Positions 34,639 through 43,196 of a stretch of 64,000 bases of DNA are shown in pieces. This DNA comes from M3007 sp040397785 (GTDB lineage Bacteria > Bacteroidota > Bacteroidia > Chitinophagales > Saprospiraceae). A model generated the notes under the pieces. That model was not told the origin of the DNA. It saw only the letters and a list, made by a program, of their open reading frames with translations, and made no database searches. The first letter of the stretch is position 1, and each line of letters starts with the position of its first letter. The position numbers and the translations under genes are program-made. The stretch covers positions 1-64,000 of the forward strand of contig JBBAVI010000009.1 of assembly GCA_040397785.1 (NCBI GenBank). The letters are read 5' to 3'.

Positions 34639-35682
34639 TTATTGGAGCCGTTGTTCTAAAGCCTGACGCAAACGATTTCTATAGGTTTCAAAAAAATCAT
34701 TAAAATCCGTTTCCATGTTCATATAGCCCTGGGTGCGGGGTTTGAAAAAACCGGAGCCGTATTTGCCATCGATGGTGCATTTGAGCGTAAAACCGTCTTG
34801 GGTTGTCTGGTATTCAAAGCGAAACGTGAGCCGCTCCACGGCAATGGTGTTGTAGTTCCAGAATTTCTCCCACTCGGAACGCGTTTGGTCGGTTAGCACC
34901 TCTTTGCACAGGTTTTGGAGGGTAAATTCGTACGATAATTCGCTGCGCTTGCGGTCTGCATCAAAACCTGGTTGGCGGTCGTTGCATTCGGTTATGTACC
35001 TTTTATGGTTAATTACCTCTGTGGTCATGTACGCATCAATGATATCAAACACCTTTACAGCGGTTTTAGGTCTTGGTGTTTGATAGGTCTGTTTTTTACC
35101 TTTTCCGGCCGTTTTAACCTTGGGCGTTTTAATATCCAGGTCAAATGATTTGGATCGACACTTCATAAAATGGTATTCCGAAGCGATTTTATGCCCCAAT
35201 CGCGCATCCGGCTCCTCCCAAATATACAGGTAAAAGCATTGGTCATAATCGCCCTTTTTATCCCGGATGTACACCTGAATGCTGCCTTGCACACCGGGAA
35301 TTTCCATTTTATGCACAAAATTGCGGTACAAATAGGCTTCCAGCGAATCGCCGGGTGTATCAACATTGCGTTTCAAACCATTCCAAATCCCGATGGCGGT
35401 ATCGGGATCGGTGGCGCGCAGGCACAAGATCAGTTCCAGTTCCGTGCTGTCTATCCCCATTCGGCGGGTTATGCTATCATATTTTGGGCGCATACGCACC
35501 TGGTCTACCACAATGGATTTCCCTAATCCGATGTTGTCCAGCCAGCGCTGGTATTCGGCGCTCTTTTTTTCAAAAAAGGAGAAATCCTCGGCGAGGTTTA
35601 CTTTTTGTGCGTGCAGGTTGGATACGCAGTACATTAAAAAAATAGCCATAAATGGCTTTCGGAGTAACTTATACATATTCAA
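34639..35682 (-). CDS. Secreted protein of unknown function
   Basis: 347 residues. Not recognised. The signal peptide ends near VSNLHAQ. The mature part is mixed alpha/beta, rich in charged and aromatic residues, with a Lys-rich stretch (KTPKVKTAGKGKKQT) near the middle and a C-terminal helix. No lipobox and no T9SS tail. It lies 2 nt upstream of the EAD11-like gene in one operon, with MITE copy 2 close upstream (35720), which may carry or disturb its promoter. Confidence 0.5.
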   Translation of the reverse strand: MNMYKLLRKPFMAIFLMYCVSNLHAQKVNLAEDFSFFEKKSAEYQRWLDNIGLGKSIVVDQVRMRPKYDSITRRMGIDSTELELILCLRATDPDTAIGIWNGLKRNVDTPGDSLEAYLYRNFVHKMEIPGVQGSIQVYIRDKKGDYDQCFYLYIWEEPDARLGHKIASEYHFMKCRSKSFDLDIKTPKVKTAGKGKKQTYQTPRPKTAVKVFDIIDAYMTTEVINHKRYITECNDRQPGFDADRKRSELSYEFTLQNLCKEVLTDQTRSEWEKFWNYNTIAVERLTFRFEYQTTQDGFTLKCTIDGKYGSGFFKPRTQGYMNMETDFNDFFETYRNRLRQALEQRLQ

Positions 35683-35719
35683 ATTGGGTTGGGTAAATAT
35701 TGTTGCAAATATGGGAAAT

Positions 35720-35967
35720 GATTTCCGATATCCGTATACGGGATTTCCGATATCCGATTACATGATTTCCGATTTCCGATTGGATTTAAGATGTATGATT
35801 TGGGGAAGTTACCCTATTTTTGGTGGGTTATTTTACGAGATTGATTCAATATGAGTTGATGGTGCAATCTATTGCCAACAATATCACGTAATCACAAATC
35901 ACCATTTCAATCGGAAATCATACCTCCAATCGGAAATCGGAAATCATGTAATCGGATATCGGAAATC
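35720..35967 (+). repeat. 248-bp MITE-like element, copy 2
   Basis: Same length and orientation as copy 1 (23846-24093). Terminal inverted repeats of GATTTCCGATATCCG-type words. Its right terminus, read on the minus strand, gives the last seven codons (DFRYPIT) and the TGA stop of the WD40 gene. No flanking target duplication is obvious by eye. Confidence 0.8.
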
Positions 35968-36858
35968 CCCACTCCATATCTTCACCACCCGATCATCCCC
36001 ACAAGAAACCAATCCCTCCTCCAGCCATAACAACCGATTCACGGAGTTAATATGCCCATGATACCGCAATACATCCACCACTTTGAGCAATTGCAGCGAC
36101 GCGGTATCCCATATTTTCAAGGTCTTATCCCGGCTTGCCGTAGCAAACAAGTTACCATCCGGCGAAAAAACAAGGTGGTTGATGGTAAATAAATGGGCCG
36201 GAACTGCGTGTAATGGCGCAGGAATATCCGACAAATCCCACACCCGCAACATCGCATCGCGGCCGCCGCTGAAGAGCAGGTGTGCGTCGGGACTGTATTG
36301 AACGGTGAAAACGGAGGGAGCGTGGGCTTGCTGGATCGTGTAACGCAACGCGAGGGTTTCGGCGTCCAGCAGGTAAATATTTCCGTCGCTGGCGCCAATG
36401 GCCAGTTCCTTGCGCGTGGGCGCGTAAGCGAGCGTGCGCAAGGCCTGGTTGCTCAATTGGTAACTTTCCAAGGCACGCTGGGTTTCGATCGACCAACGGG
36501 TGAGCACGCCGTCTCCGCCGACGGAGTACAAGTAATCGTCGACCGCCAATAAATCAAATACGCCTTTTTTGTGGTGCAACACATTGAGCGTTTGGGCCGG
36601 GTCAATTAAATCGACCCAATGCAGGCCGCCGTCCATGTTTCCTGCTACCAGTTTTTGCTGGTTTGGAAGGCGGCAGAGGGAAAAAACCTGGGTAGTTACG
36701 GTGGCTAAAAGTTTGCCGAATTCAGGTGCGTGCAGGTCCCATTGCACGATCCAGCCATCGCTACCGGCCGACAGGAACGTATGCGGCTCAAAACCGGGCT
36801 GCAAGGCATACAAGGCCCCGTTGTGCCCTGTGCAGGTGTGCAACAGGCGACATTCCAT
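35944..36858 (-). CDS. WD40 beta-propeller protein
   Basis: 304 residues without a signal peptide, so probably cytoplasmic. Seven WD-type repeats can be followed (CTGHNGALYAL, SAGSDGWIVQWDL, SVGGDGVLTRWSI, AIGASDGNIYLLD, FSGGRDAMLRVWDL, ATASRDKTLKIWDT, SCGDDRVVKIWSG), enough for one full propeller. Such proteins are interaction scaffolds; the partner is unknown. It overlaps MITE copy 2, which supplies the C-terminal heptapeptide and stop. It forms an operon with the membrane protein gene 1 nt upstream. Confidence 0.85.
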   Translation of the reverse strand: MECRLLHTCTGHNGALYALQPGFEPHTFLSAGSDGWIVQWDLHAPEFGKLLATVTTQVFSLCRLPNQQKLVAGNMDGGLHWVDLIDPAQTLNVLHHKKGVFDLLAVDDYLYSVGGDGVLTRWSIETQRALESYQLSNQALRTLAYAPTRKELAIGASDGNIYLLDAETLALRYTIQQAHAPSVFTVQYSPDAHLLFSGGRDAMLRVWDLSDIPAPLHAVPAHLFTINHLVFSPDGNLFATASRDKTLKIWDTASLQLLKVVDVLRYHGHINSVNRLLWLEEGLVSCGDDRVVKIWSGDFRYPIT

Positions 36859-36859
36859 A

Positions 36860-37378
36860 CTAGGCTTTGGGTGGCTTCACCAAAAACTGTACGCCCAGGG
36901 CTTCGATGAAACCCGCCGTTTGGGCAGAAGGAAAAAAGTAAATGGTTTGTCCGAAACGACCGGGCGCTTTTAGTGCAATTTGCCAAACATGACGCCCCAC
37001 ACGGTTTTTCAATTCCAGGTAGTCTACATCCGTCCAGGGGTAACGTACGGTATGCCAGTAATTGGTTACATACAAGTGCTGGGTATCGGCATCCACGCGT
37101 TTGAGGCGCCACAGGGTGCGGTACAGCAAAAACATCCAAAGCAACATCACGATTACGATCCCGATTTGCGCCCAACGGACTGGCACCAACGGAAACAGCA
37201 TGTCGTTTTCTTCAGTGAGGTAAAAAGCCACCATCATTCCAAACAGGAAAACGGTGCTGAAAATCGGGAAAAATACCCGCCAAAACAGGGTATAATTTGA
37301 AGAGAGCAGGCTGGTACGCGACAGTGCTCCGGTGGTAGACACGGGAGCACTGTCGGCATTATATTCAATATTTTCCAT
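36860..37378 (-). CDS. Small membrane protein with PH-like domain
   Basis: 172 residues with two transmembrane helices (about 33-53 and 70-88) and a C-terminal soluble beta-rich part (TQHLYVTNYWHTVRYPWTDVDYLELKN) that resembles bacterial PH-like domains. No specific function is recognised. It is one nucleotide upstream of the WD40 gene, so the pair may act together. Confidence 0.5.
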   Translation of the reverse strand: MENIEYNADSAPVSTTGALSRTSLLSSNYTLFWRVFFPIFSTVFLFGMMVAFYLTEENDMLFPLVPVRWAQIGIVIVMLLWMFLLYRTLWRLKRVDADTQHLYVTNYWHTVRYPWTDVDYLELKNRVGRHVWQIALKAPGRFGQTIYFFPSAQTAGFIEALGVQFLVKPPKA

Positions 37379-37422
37379 GGTATAGTCGATTGGCCATTTG
37401 CTTGGCTGCGCAAAGGTAAGGG

Positions 37423-38883
37423 CTATTCCTTTTTTTCCTCTGCTTTCTTTTTGTCCATTAATTTGATCTTGCTGCCGCTTTTCAATTTGCGGGCAATCGC
37501 CGAGTACGGACCGCTAATTACCATGTCGCCTTCCGCAATACCCGACAAGATTTCGATATGGTCGTTGTCCTGGATACCCGTTTTTACTTCTTTCACGGCC
37601 ACCGTATCGCCCACGATCACAAAAACAATCTCTTTGATCAGGTCGTCTTTTTTCTCTTTTTCTTTTTGGGCATTGTTCACAACGCTTTCTTCCTCGTCTT
37701 TATCCACCACTTTTTTATCGTCCTTTTTGTCTTCCCGGGCGGTGACAGCAATCAAAGGAACGGTGATGGTATTGTCGGCGGTCTGGGTAAAGACATCTAC
37801 GGAGGCCGACATACCCGGACGGAAAGGGTAACGGCGGCCATCTTTCAAAAGATCGAGGTAAGAACTGGCGTCGATGCGGATTTTCACCACAAAATTGGTG
37901 ACCTGATCGGAATTGAGGCTGGTGGTGGTGCCGACGTTGCTGGCGCTGTTGGCGATTTCTGTGACTTTGCCTTTGAATTTGCGGCCGAGGTAAGCATCCA
38001 CTTCCACATCGGCTTCATCACCTACGGTAACTTTCAGGATATCGTTTTCGCTCACATCCACTTGTACTTCCATGGAGCGCAGGTTGGCGATGCGCATCAT
38101 TTCGGTACCGGTCATTTGCAGGGTACCTACCACGCGTTCGCCTTTTTCAACGTTTAATTTGCTCACGATGCCGCTTACGGGCGCGGTGATGATGGTTTTT
38201 TGGAGGCTGGTGTTGAGTTCGCGGAGGCGCGCGGAGGCGCTGGTGATGCCCAATTCTGAAACGCGTACATTTTCCTGGGCCGAAACGAGGCTACTTTCGC
38301 TTGCTTTGAGATTGGCTTCAGCGGCATTCAGGCCACTTTCGGCAGCGCGCAGGTTATTTTTGGCGGTTTCAAACTCGGCGGCTGAAATCACCCCGTCTTT
38401 AAATAACTTATCGCTGCGGTTGTAGGCATTGGTGGCGGCCTCCAATTGTGCCTTGGCGCGGTTGATTTCGGCTTTCAACTGATCCAATTGTGCGCTGCTG
38501 GTGCGCACATTGGAGGAGGATATTTGTTTTTGGGCACGGGCAGTATTCACCGAAGCCACGCCTTGTTCTACTGCGCTTTGGTATTCGTCGGGCCGGATTT
38601 TGGCAAGCACTTGTCCAGCAGTCACCGAATCGCCTTCCTGCACATACAACTGGATGATTTCCCCTGAAACGTCAGAACTGATTTTAACCTCTGTTTCCGG
38701 GTAAATTTTGCCACTGGCGGTAACGGTTTCCTTGATGGTGCGCCGTTCTGCTTTTTCTGCATTGACTTCTTCGCCGCGCGGTTTTTGGCGGGCTTTAATC
38801 ACAGCGGCGGCGATTAGCAATGCCAATACGCCAATTAGAACATACAGCAGCGTTTTATTGCGTTTGGGCGGCTTGGTCGTCAT
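37423..38883 (-). CDS. Periplasmic adaptor (HlyD/MacA-type membrane fusion protein)
   Basis: 486 residues. One N-terminal transmembrane helix (LLYVLIGVLALLIAAAVI). Biotinyl/lipoyl halves (YPETEVKISSDVSGEIIQLYVQEGDSVTAGQVLAKI and TIITAPVSGIVSKLNVEKGERV). A long coiled-coil hairpin (about 100-215). Beta-barrel and membrane-proximal domains. A highly charged insert (EDKKDDKKVVDKDEEES) within the membrane-proximal region is unusual. It bridges an inner-membrane pump and TolC. The TolC gene lies upstream on the same strand with one opposite-strand gene between them. No pump permease is adjacent. A CAAGGTTA (TAACCTTG) word upstream (38931-38938) matches one before tolC. Confidence 0.85.
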   Translation of the reverse strand: MTTKPPKRNKTLLYVLIGVLALLIAAAVIKARQKPRGEEVNAEKAERRTIKETVTASGKIYPETEVKISSDVSGEIIQLYVQEGDSVTAGQVLAKIRPDEYQSAVEQGVASVNTARAQKQISSSNVRTSSAQLDQLKAEINRAKAQLEAATNAYNRSDKLFKDGVISAAEFETAKNNLRAAESGLNAAEANLKASESSLVSAQENVRVSELGITSASARLRELNTSLQKTIITAPVSGIVSKLNVEKGERVVGTLQMTGTEMMRIANLRSMEVQVDVSENDILKVTVGDEADVEVDAYLGRKFKGKVTEIANSASNVGTTTSLNSDQVTNFVVKIRIDASSYLDLLKDGRRYPFRPGMSASVDVFTQTADNTITVPLIAVTAREDKKDDKKVVDKDEEESVVNNAQKEKEKKDDLIKEIVFVIVGDTVAVKEVKTGIQDNDHIEILSGIAEGDMVISGPYSAIARKLKSGSKIKLMDKKKAEEKKE

Positions 38884-39181
38884 GTTTTGTCAAAAATTTT
38901 AAACTTGAAAAATGGTCCGTAATGCTGGCACAAGGTTAAGCATGCCAACAAGGGCAAAAAAAATAGTTGGATTAATGGCGAAAAAAGGCAGATGAAACCA
39001 TCAAAAAAGCGGTCGATTTGAAGCCGAAAACTTTAAATGCATTTTTTTCGTAAATTAATTTCATATGGAGGGTTTTGGCACGAAATTTTAACACATTTTA
39101 TGAAATGAAACCTAACCAATTCTTGTTACAATAAACCCAGTGGGTTCATCCAAAACATTAACCGATTTAATAACATTTAAC

Positions 39182-39730
39182 ATGAAGATAATCCTTGCAA
39201 TTCCCGCAATCGGCCTGCTCTTTTCGGGCGTACTGACCGACTATCCCAAAAACGCTTTTGTTTTTGTTTCAAAACCTGTGGTGGCAACTGAAAAAGTAGC
39301 CGATACGCAACCTTCTATGTGGGCATCGCAACGCACCATTTCGAAGGGCGAAGGTTTTGATTTGCATTTCCAAACACCCAACCCCTCCTACCTTGGCGTA
39401 CTGGATCCCAAGGGACATTTCTTTTACCTTGTTTTTCCAAAAGAAAGCAGCATTGGGCAACTTCAACCACTGGTCGACAGTGAAGATTTTGAACAAATGC
39501 GCGCTTTACATATCAACACAAGCACACTTAAAGGCGATCCTTACACGTACGGGGTGTACGAAAACCAAAAAGTATTTACCAAAAGTGGCGTTTATCGGTT
39601 TGTTTTGGGCGACAACCTGCACGTTGATTCGGAAGATGCGCTGTTTATCCTGAAAATCCGGTACAACCATAAAACCAAAACCGCGCGGGTTTTGAAAAAT
39701 GATCAATCCAGTGTCAGGGTTTTACCTTGA
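39182..39730 (+). CDS. Secreted protein of unknown function (DUF4384-like pattern)
   Basis: 182 residues from the ATG at 39182, the start of a signal peptide (MKIILAIPAIGLLFSGVLT). The mature part has beta-strand-rich text (KGEGFDLHFQTPNPSYLGVLDPKGHFFYLVFP), vaguely like DUF4384-type domains. Not recognised with confidence. It is the only plus-strand gene in this 9-kb minus-strand stretch, wedged between the adaptor and tolC, and its 3' end overlaps the tolC 3' end by 28 bp. The 298-bp gap 38884-39181 contains both promoters. Confidence 0.55.
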   Translation: MKIILAIPAIGLLFSGVLTDYPKNAFVFVSKPVVATEKVADTQPSMWASQRTISKGEGFDLHFQTPNPSYLGVLDPKGHFFYLVFPKESSIGQLQPLVDSEDFEQMRALHINTSTLKGDPYTYGVYENQKVFTKSGVYRFVLGDNLHVDSEDALFILKIRYNHKTKTARVLKNDQSSVRVLP

Positions 39731-41142
39731 TAAAAGTCGAGGATTTTCAAACGGAACAAATAGTCGTACTTTGCCACAATCAAATCGTTTTCAGCAATCG
39801 CCAAATTGGTTTTAGCGGTGGTGAAATCGAGTGAATTGATGGAACCCAGCGCATAGCGTTTTTCTGAATTGGAAAATGCGATCCGGTTGGCCTCTACCGA
39901 TTTTTGGGCGGCGGCCAACTGAAGTTTTGCCGAACGCGCGTTGGCGATGGACGTTTGAATATCGTTTTTCAGGGTTTGTCTTGCCTGGTTGCTGCTCAGT
40001 TGTGCATTCAGGATGCCCAAACGCGCACGTTCGACCGAAAGCCGTGTACGGCCGTTTTGGTAAATGGGCACACTCAAGCCAATCCCGATTCCCTGGCCAA
40101 AGTTTTGATCCATTTGGTCAAAATAATTGACCGATTGGATTTGCACTTCCGGCTCGTAAAAAGTGACCGTTACATCCGTTCCGCCCACGTTTACGATGGA
40201 TGGCCGACCAGGAAGGATATTTCCGGTTGTCACAAACGATTTGTATTGGGTTGAAAAATTGGAACTCAAACTTGCAAAGGCTGAAACGGTAGGCAAATAA
40301 GCAGCCTGGGCTACCTTTACCGCTTCCTCGGCACTTTTGATCCTGAAATCTGCTGCCAGGATTGCCGGTTGGGTTTGCAATGCATCGGTATAAATGGGGG
40401 TAAGGCTCAACGCTTCGGGATTTGCATCAACCGGTGCCTGAAACTGCGGATGTTCGATGCGCAAATCAAAGTCCGGTTCGAGTTGCAACAATTGTTTGAG
40501 CGACAAATAGGCCAAATCAACATTGTTCCGTGCAACGATCGCGGCTTGTTCTTCGCGGGCAATTTGGGCTTCCACGGTGTACCGTTCAGCCATCGGCTGC
40601 GAACCTGCATCAATCAGTTTGAGGGTTACTTTGAGTTGCTCATTGCTTTGTGCTACCCGTTTTGTGGCGGAGCGTTCCTGTTCTTCGTTGAGCAGGATAT
40701 TCAAATAGGCCGTCGCAATTTGAAGACTCAAATTATTCAGGGTATTACCAGCATCCGCTGCGGCGGCACGGGCATCCCAATTGGCTTGTTTGATGTTATG
40801 GAGTATTTGTCCACCACTAAACAAGGTTACATTCGCATTGACGCTCAAACTGTTGTACCCGATACCTTGTGTGCCAAAGGTGTTGGTTGTTGGGTCGATG
40901 GTACGACCAAATTGTTCCCCCAGGTTCGAATTGGCGCTTACATTGGGCAGCCGGGAGGTTTTGGCTTGTTTTTCAGAAAGCAAGGCAATTTTGACATTGG
41001 CTTCTGCCTGCTTGACCGAAATATTGTTTTCCTGTGCATATTGAATACACTTTTGTAAAGACCAGGTCTCCTGGGCTTTTGCACTCAAAATCGCCGTCAG
41101 GAATACGATGATAAGTGCGCTGATTTTTAAGTTCTGATTCAT
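39703..41142 (-). CDS. TolC-family outer-membrane efflux channel
   Basis: 479 residues from the ATG at 41142, which opens the signal peptide ending ILSAKAQ; the frame is open 21 codons further. Typical TolC duplication: WSLQKCIQYAQENNISVKQAE, NLSLQIATAYLNILLNEEQ, then GIGLSVPIYQNGRTRLSVERARL and INSLDFTTAKTNLAIAENDL. It forms the trimeric exit duct for an adaptor/pump complex, very likely with the adaptor at 37423-38883. A CAAGGTTA word at 41190-41197 may be its -7 region. Confidence 0.9.
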   Translation of the reverse strand: MNQNLKISALIIVFLTAILSAKAQETWSLQKCIQYAQENNISVKQAEANVKIALLSEKQAKTSRLPNVSANSNLGEQFGRTIDPTTNTFGTQGIGYNSLSVNANVTLFSGGQILHNIKQANWDARAAAADAGNTLNNLSLQIATAYLNILLNEEQERSATKRVAQSNEQLKVTLKLIDAGSQPMAERYTVEAQIAREEQAAIVARNNVDLAYLSLKQLLQLEPDFDLRIEHPQFQAPVDANPEALSLTPIYTDALQTQPAILAADFRIKSAEEAVKVAQAAYLPTVSAFASLSSNFSTQYKSFVTTGNILPGRPSIVNVGGTDVTVTFYEPEVQIQSVNYFDQMDQNFGQGIGIGLSVPIYQNGRTRLSVERARLGILNAQLSSNQARQTLKNDIQTSIANARSAKLQLAAAQKSVEANRIAFSNSEKRYALGSINSLDFTTAKTNLAIAENDLIVAKYDYLFRLKILDFYQGKTLTLD

Positions 41143-41286
41143 AAAGAGCAAGAAAAATTTGTTTCTGTCTCCAGCCGTTTTTCCAAGTGCAAGGTTACGG
41201 GACAATTTCTGGCTGGTGTTTAAAATTCTATTAATGGTTCATATTGCTGGATTAATGAGCGGCTCTGGCGCATTGGCCGCCATCTG

Positions 41287-43044
41287 TTACTTCGGCAAAT
41301 GCATCAATCGGGCAACTGGATACATCCGGTGGGTCGGCTCGTACCAGGGCGAATGGCGGTACACCCAATCCAATTGGGCGGCGCTGTCCTGGGCAAAATT
41401 GGCGTCGGCGCTTTTCAATGCTTCCAACTCGGCGCGTACTTCCGGATGTTTTTTCAGGTAATCGGCAGCCAAATCTTCAAAAACGTATGCCGAAAAATAC
41501 TCTTTTTGAGCAAGAATCGACTCGAAGAAATTCCAGGCAAACCAGGCATCTGGCGCTTGCGGCTCCAGGGTCTCCACAATATAGCGGTTGGCATCCTGGT
41601 TGGTATAAATCCGTAAATCGCCCTTGTGAAAATGCCGCTGTATCGTTTTCCGCTCCACCTGCACTGCTGAATGAAAATAATGGCCCTCCCAGGCATTTCG
41701 GGTTTTGAAATCGCGGATAAAATAGGTTTCAGTTTCAAAACTGGTATCCGATTCGAGGGGCGTCATAACCACTCCGTTTATTTGAAGTCGCTCGATGACT
41801 GCCTCCCAGGCCTGTGGAAGAATGTATGCTTCGGGCTTATTTACCGATAAAACGGGTTTAAAATAGTTATAATAAGGTATGGTTTTGGCGTAGGGCTCCG
41901 AACGGTCGTACCACAAGCGGGGCAATCCACTCACTTCGGAGGGTTTGTATTTGGCCGCAAAGCCTTTAAACGTGATCGAATCGTATTTTTCGGTGTCCAG
42001 GGCATAATCGAGGGTAAAAACAGGTTTATTGCGGGTTTGCTCGAAAGCCTGTTTACGCGCTAAAGCGAGCGCGTCACCCTGCTGTTTTACAAAATCGATG
42101 ACTACCTCCATGAAAGCATAGGTGCTCCACAGTCGATCTTTAAAGGGTTTGAGCATGTGGGTTTCGGGCATAAACCCGATGGTATTCCACAAGGCTGCAT
42201 AACCGGTCGAGTAGCGGCCATAATCGCAAAATCCTGTTATTCCGGAGTCCGGTGTTTCGGTGGTTGATTCCACATACGGCGTCATTTCCCAGCCTTTTTG
42301 TTGCATATGGTCGTACAGGAAAGGCAGCATTTGTTCCTGCATAAACTGTCCGAGCGGTGCTTCCAGTTTGTTGTGCTGGGTAGCAATGAGCGTCATAACA
42401 TATTGATAATCAGCGCCGTTGCTGGTATGATTATCTACAAAGACATCTGGTTTCCAGGTTTGAAAAATCTGGTTGAACGTACGGGCATTGCGCGAGTCGC
42501 ATTTTACAAAATCGCGGTTGAGGTCGTAATTGCGTGCATTGCCCCTAAAACCGTAAGCGGCTGGTCCGTCCTGGTTGGCCCGGCTAAACGAATTTCGATT
42601 GAGGCAGCCATCTACGTTGTACACTGGAATGACGACGAGCACCAGTTCTTTTAAAAAGGAGGCTAAATCATTGCGGTTCAACAGATTGCGCAGCAAAAGT
42701 ACGGTAGCGTCAATGCCTTCCGGTTCGCCCGGGTGTATCCCGTTGTTAATGAATAAGATACGTCGACCGGAAGCCCTTATTTTTTCGGGATCAAATACGC
42801 CATCGGTGGAAAGTACCGCCACGTGTAAGGGGTTACCGCTGTCGGTGCTGCCGATGGCCTGGAGTTGAAAAACACCGGGATGGTCCTTGGCCATTTGCTG
42901 GTAGCAGCCGATGGCCTCTTGGTAGGTAAGCGTTTGATTCGGATCGGATTCGAAAGGAATTTGGAAGGTAGACATAAGTGGTTTTATTGCACAGGAAACG
43001 AAAAAAAGCGAAAAAGCAGCCCAAAAGGCACTATATTTTATCAT
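41287..43044 (-). CDS. M14-family zinc carboxypeptidase, lipoprotein
   Basis: 585 residues. Lipobox FVSC near residue 18. The M14 domain occupies about 40-340, with zinc ligands H104 and E107 (NGIHPGEPEG), the NARNYDLNRDF stretch, VDNHTSNG for the third ligand region and the catalytic Glu in GFMPETHML. The C-terminal 200 residues are a beta-rich accessory region. It would trim C-terminal residues from peptides in the periplasm. The gene ends 144 bp after tolC's start and is probably separate. Confidence 0.85.
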   Translation of the reverse strand: MIKYSAFWAAFSLFFVSCAIKPLMSTFQIPFESDPNQTLTYQEAIGCYQQMAKDHPGVFQLQAIGSTDSGNPLHVAVLSTDGVFDPEKIRASGRRILFINNGIHPGEPEGIDATVLLLRNLLNRNDLASFLKELVLVVIPVYNVDGCLNRNSFSRANQDGPAAYGFRGNARNYDLNRDFVKCDSRNARTFNQIFQTWKPDVFVDNHTSNGADYQYVMTLIATQHNKLEAPLGQFMQEQMLPFLYDHMQQKGWEMTPYVESTTETPDSGITGFCDYGRYSTGYAALWNTIGFMPETHMLKPFKDRLWSTYAFMEVVIDFVKQQGDALALARKQAFEQTRNKPVFTLDYALDTEKYDSITFKGFAAKYKPSEVSGLPRLWYDRSEPYAKTIPYYNYFKPVLSVNKPEAYILPQAWEAVIERLQINGVVMTPLESDTSFETETYFIRDFKTRNAWEGHYFHSAVQVERKTIQRHFHKGDLRIYTNQDANRYIVETLEPQAPDAWFAWNFFESILAQKEYFSAYVFEDLAADYLKKHPEVRAELEALKSADANFAQDSAAQLDWVYRHSPWYEPTHRMYPVARLMHLPK

Positions 43045-43115
43045 GCGTACAAGGTAAGGAAGTGTAAAAACAGCAGGGGCTAAAAACGGAACAAATGTAA
43101 AAAGATCAAGTGGCT

Positions 43116-43149
43116 TTTGAGTGCTTACTGTGGAAGTCCATTAACTTTG
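43116..43149 (+). promoter_or_regulatory. Promoter of gpmI
   Basis: TTTG (43116-43119), a 22-nt spacer and TAACTTTG (43142-43149), slightly longer spacing than usual. The start codon follows 47 nt later. Confidence 0.4.
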
Positions 43150-43196
43150 CCGAATTAATACACCGGTACCTTTCACTTTTTCTTTTTAAAACCGCC

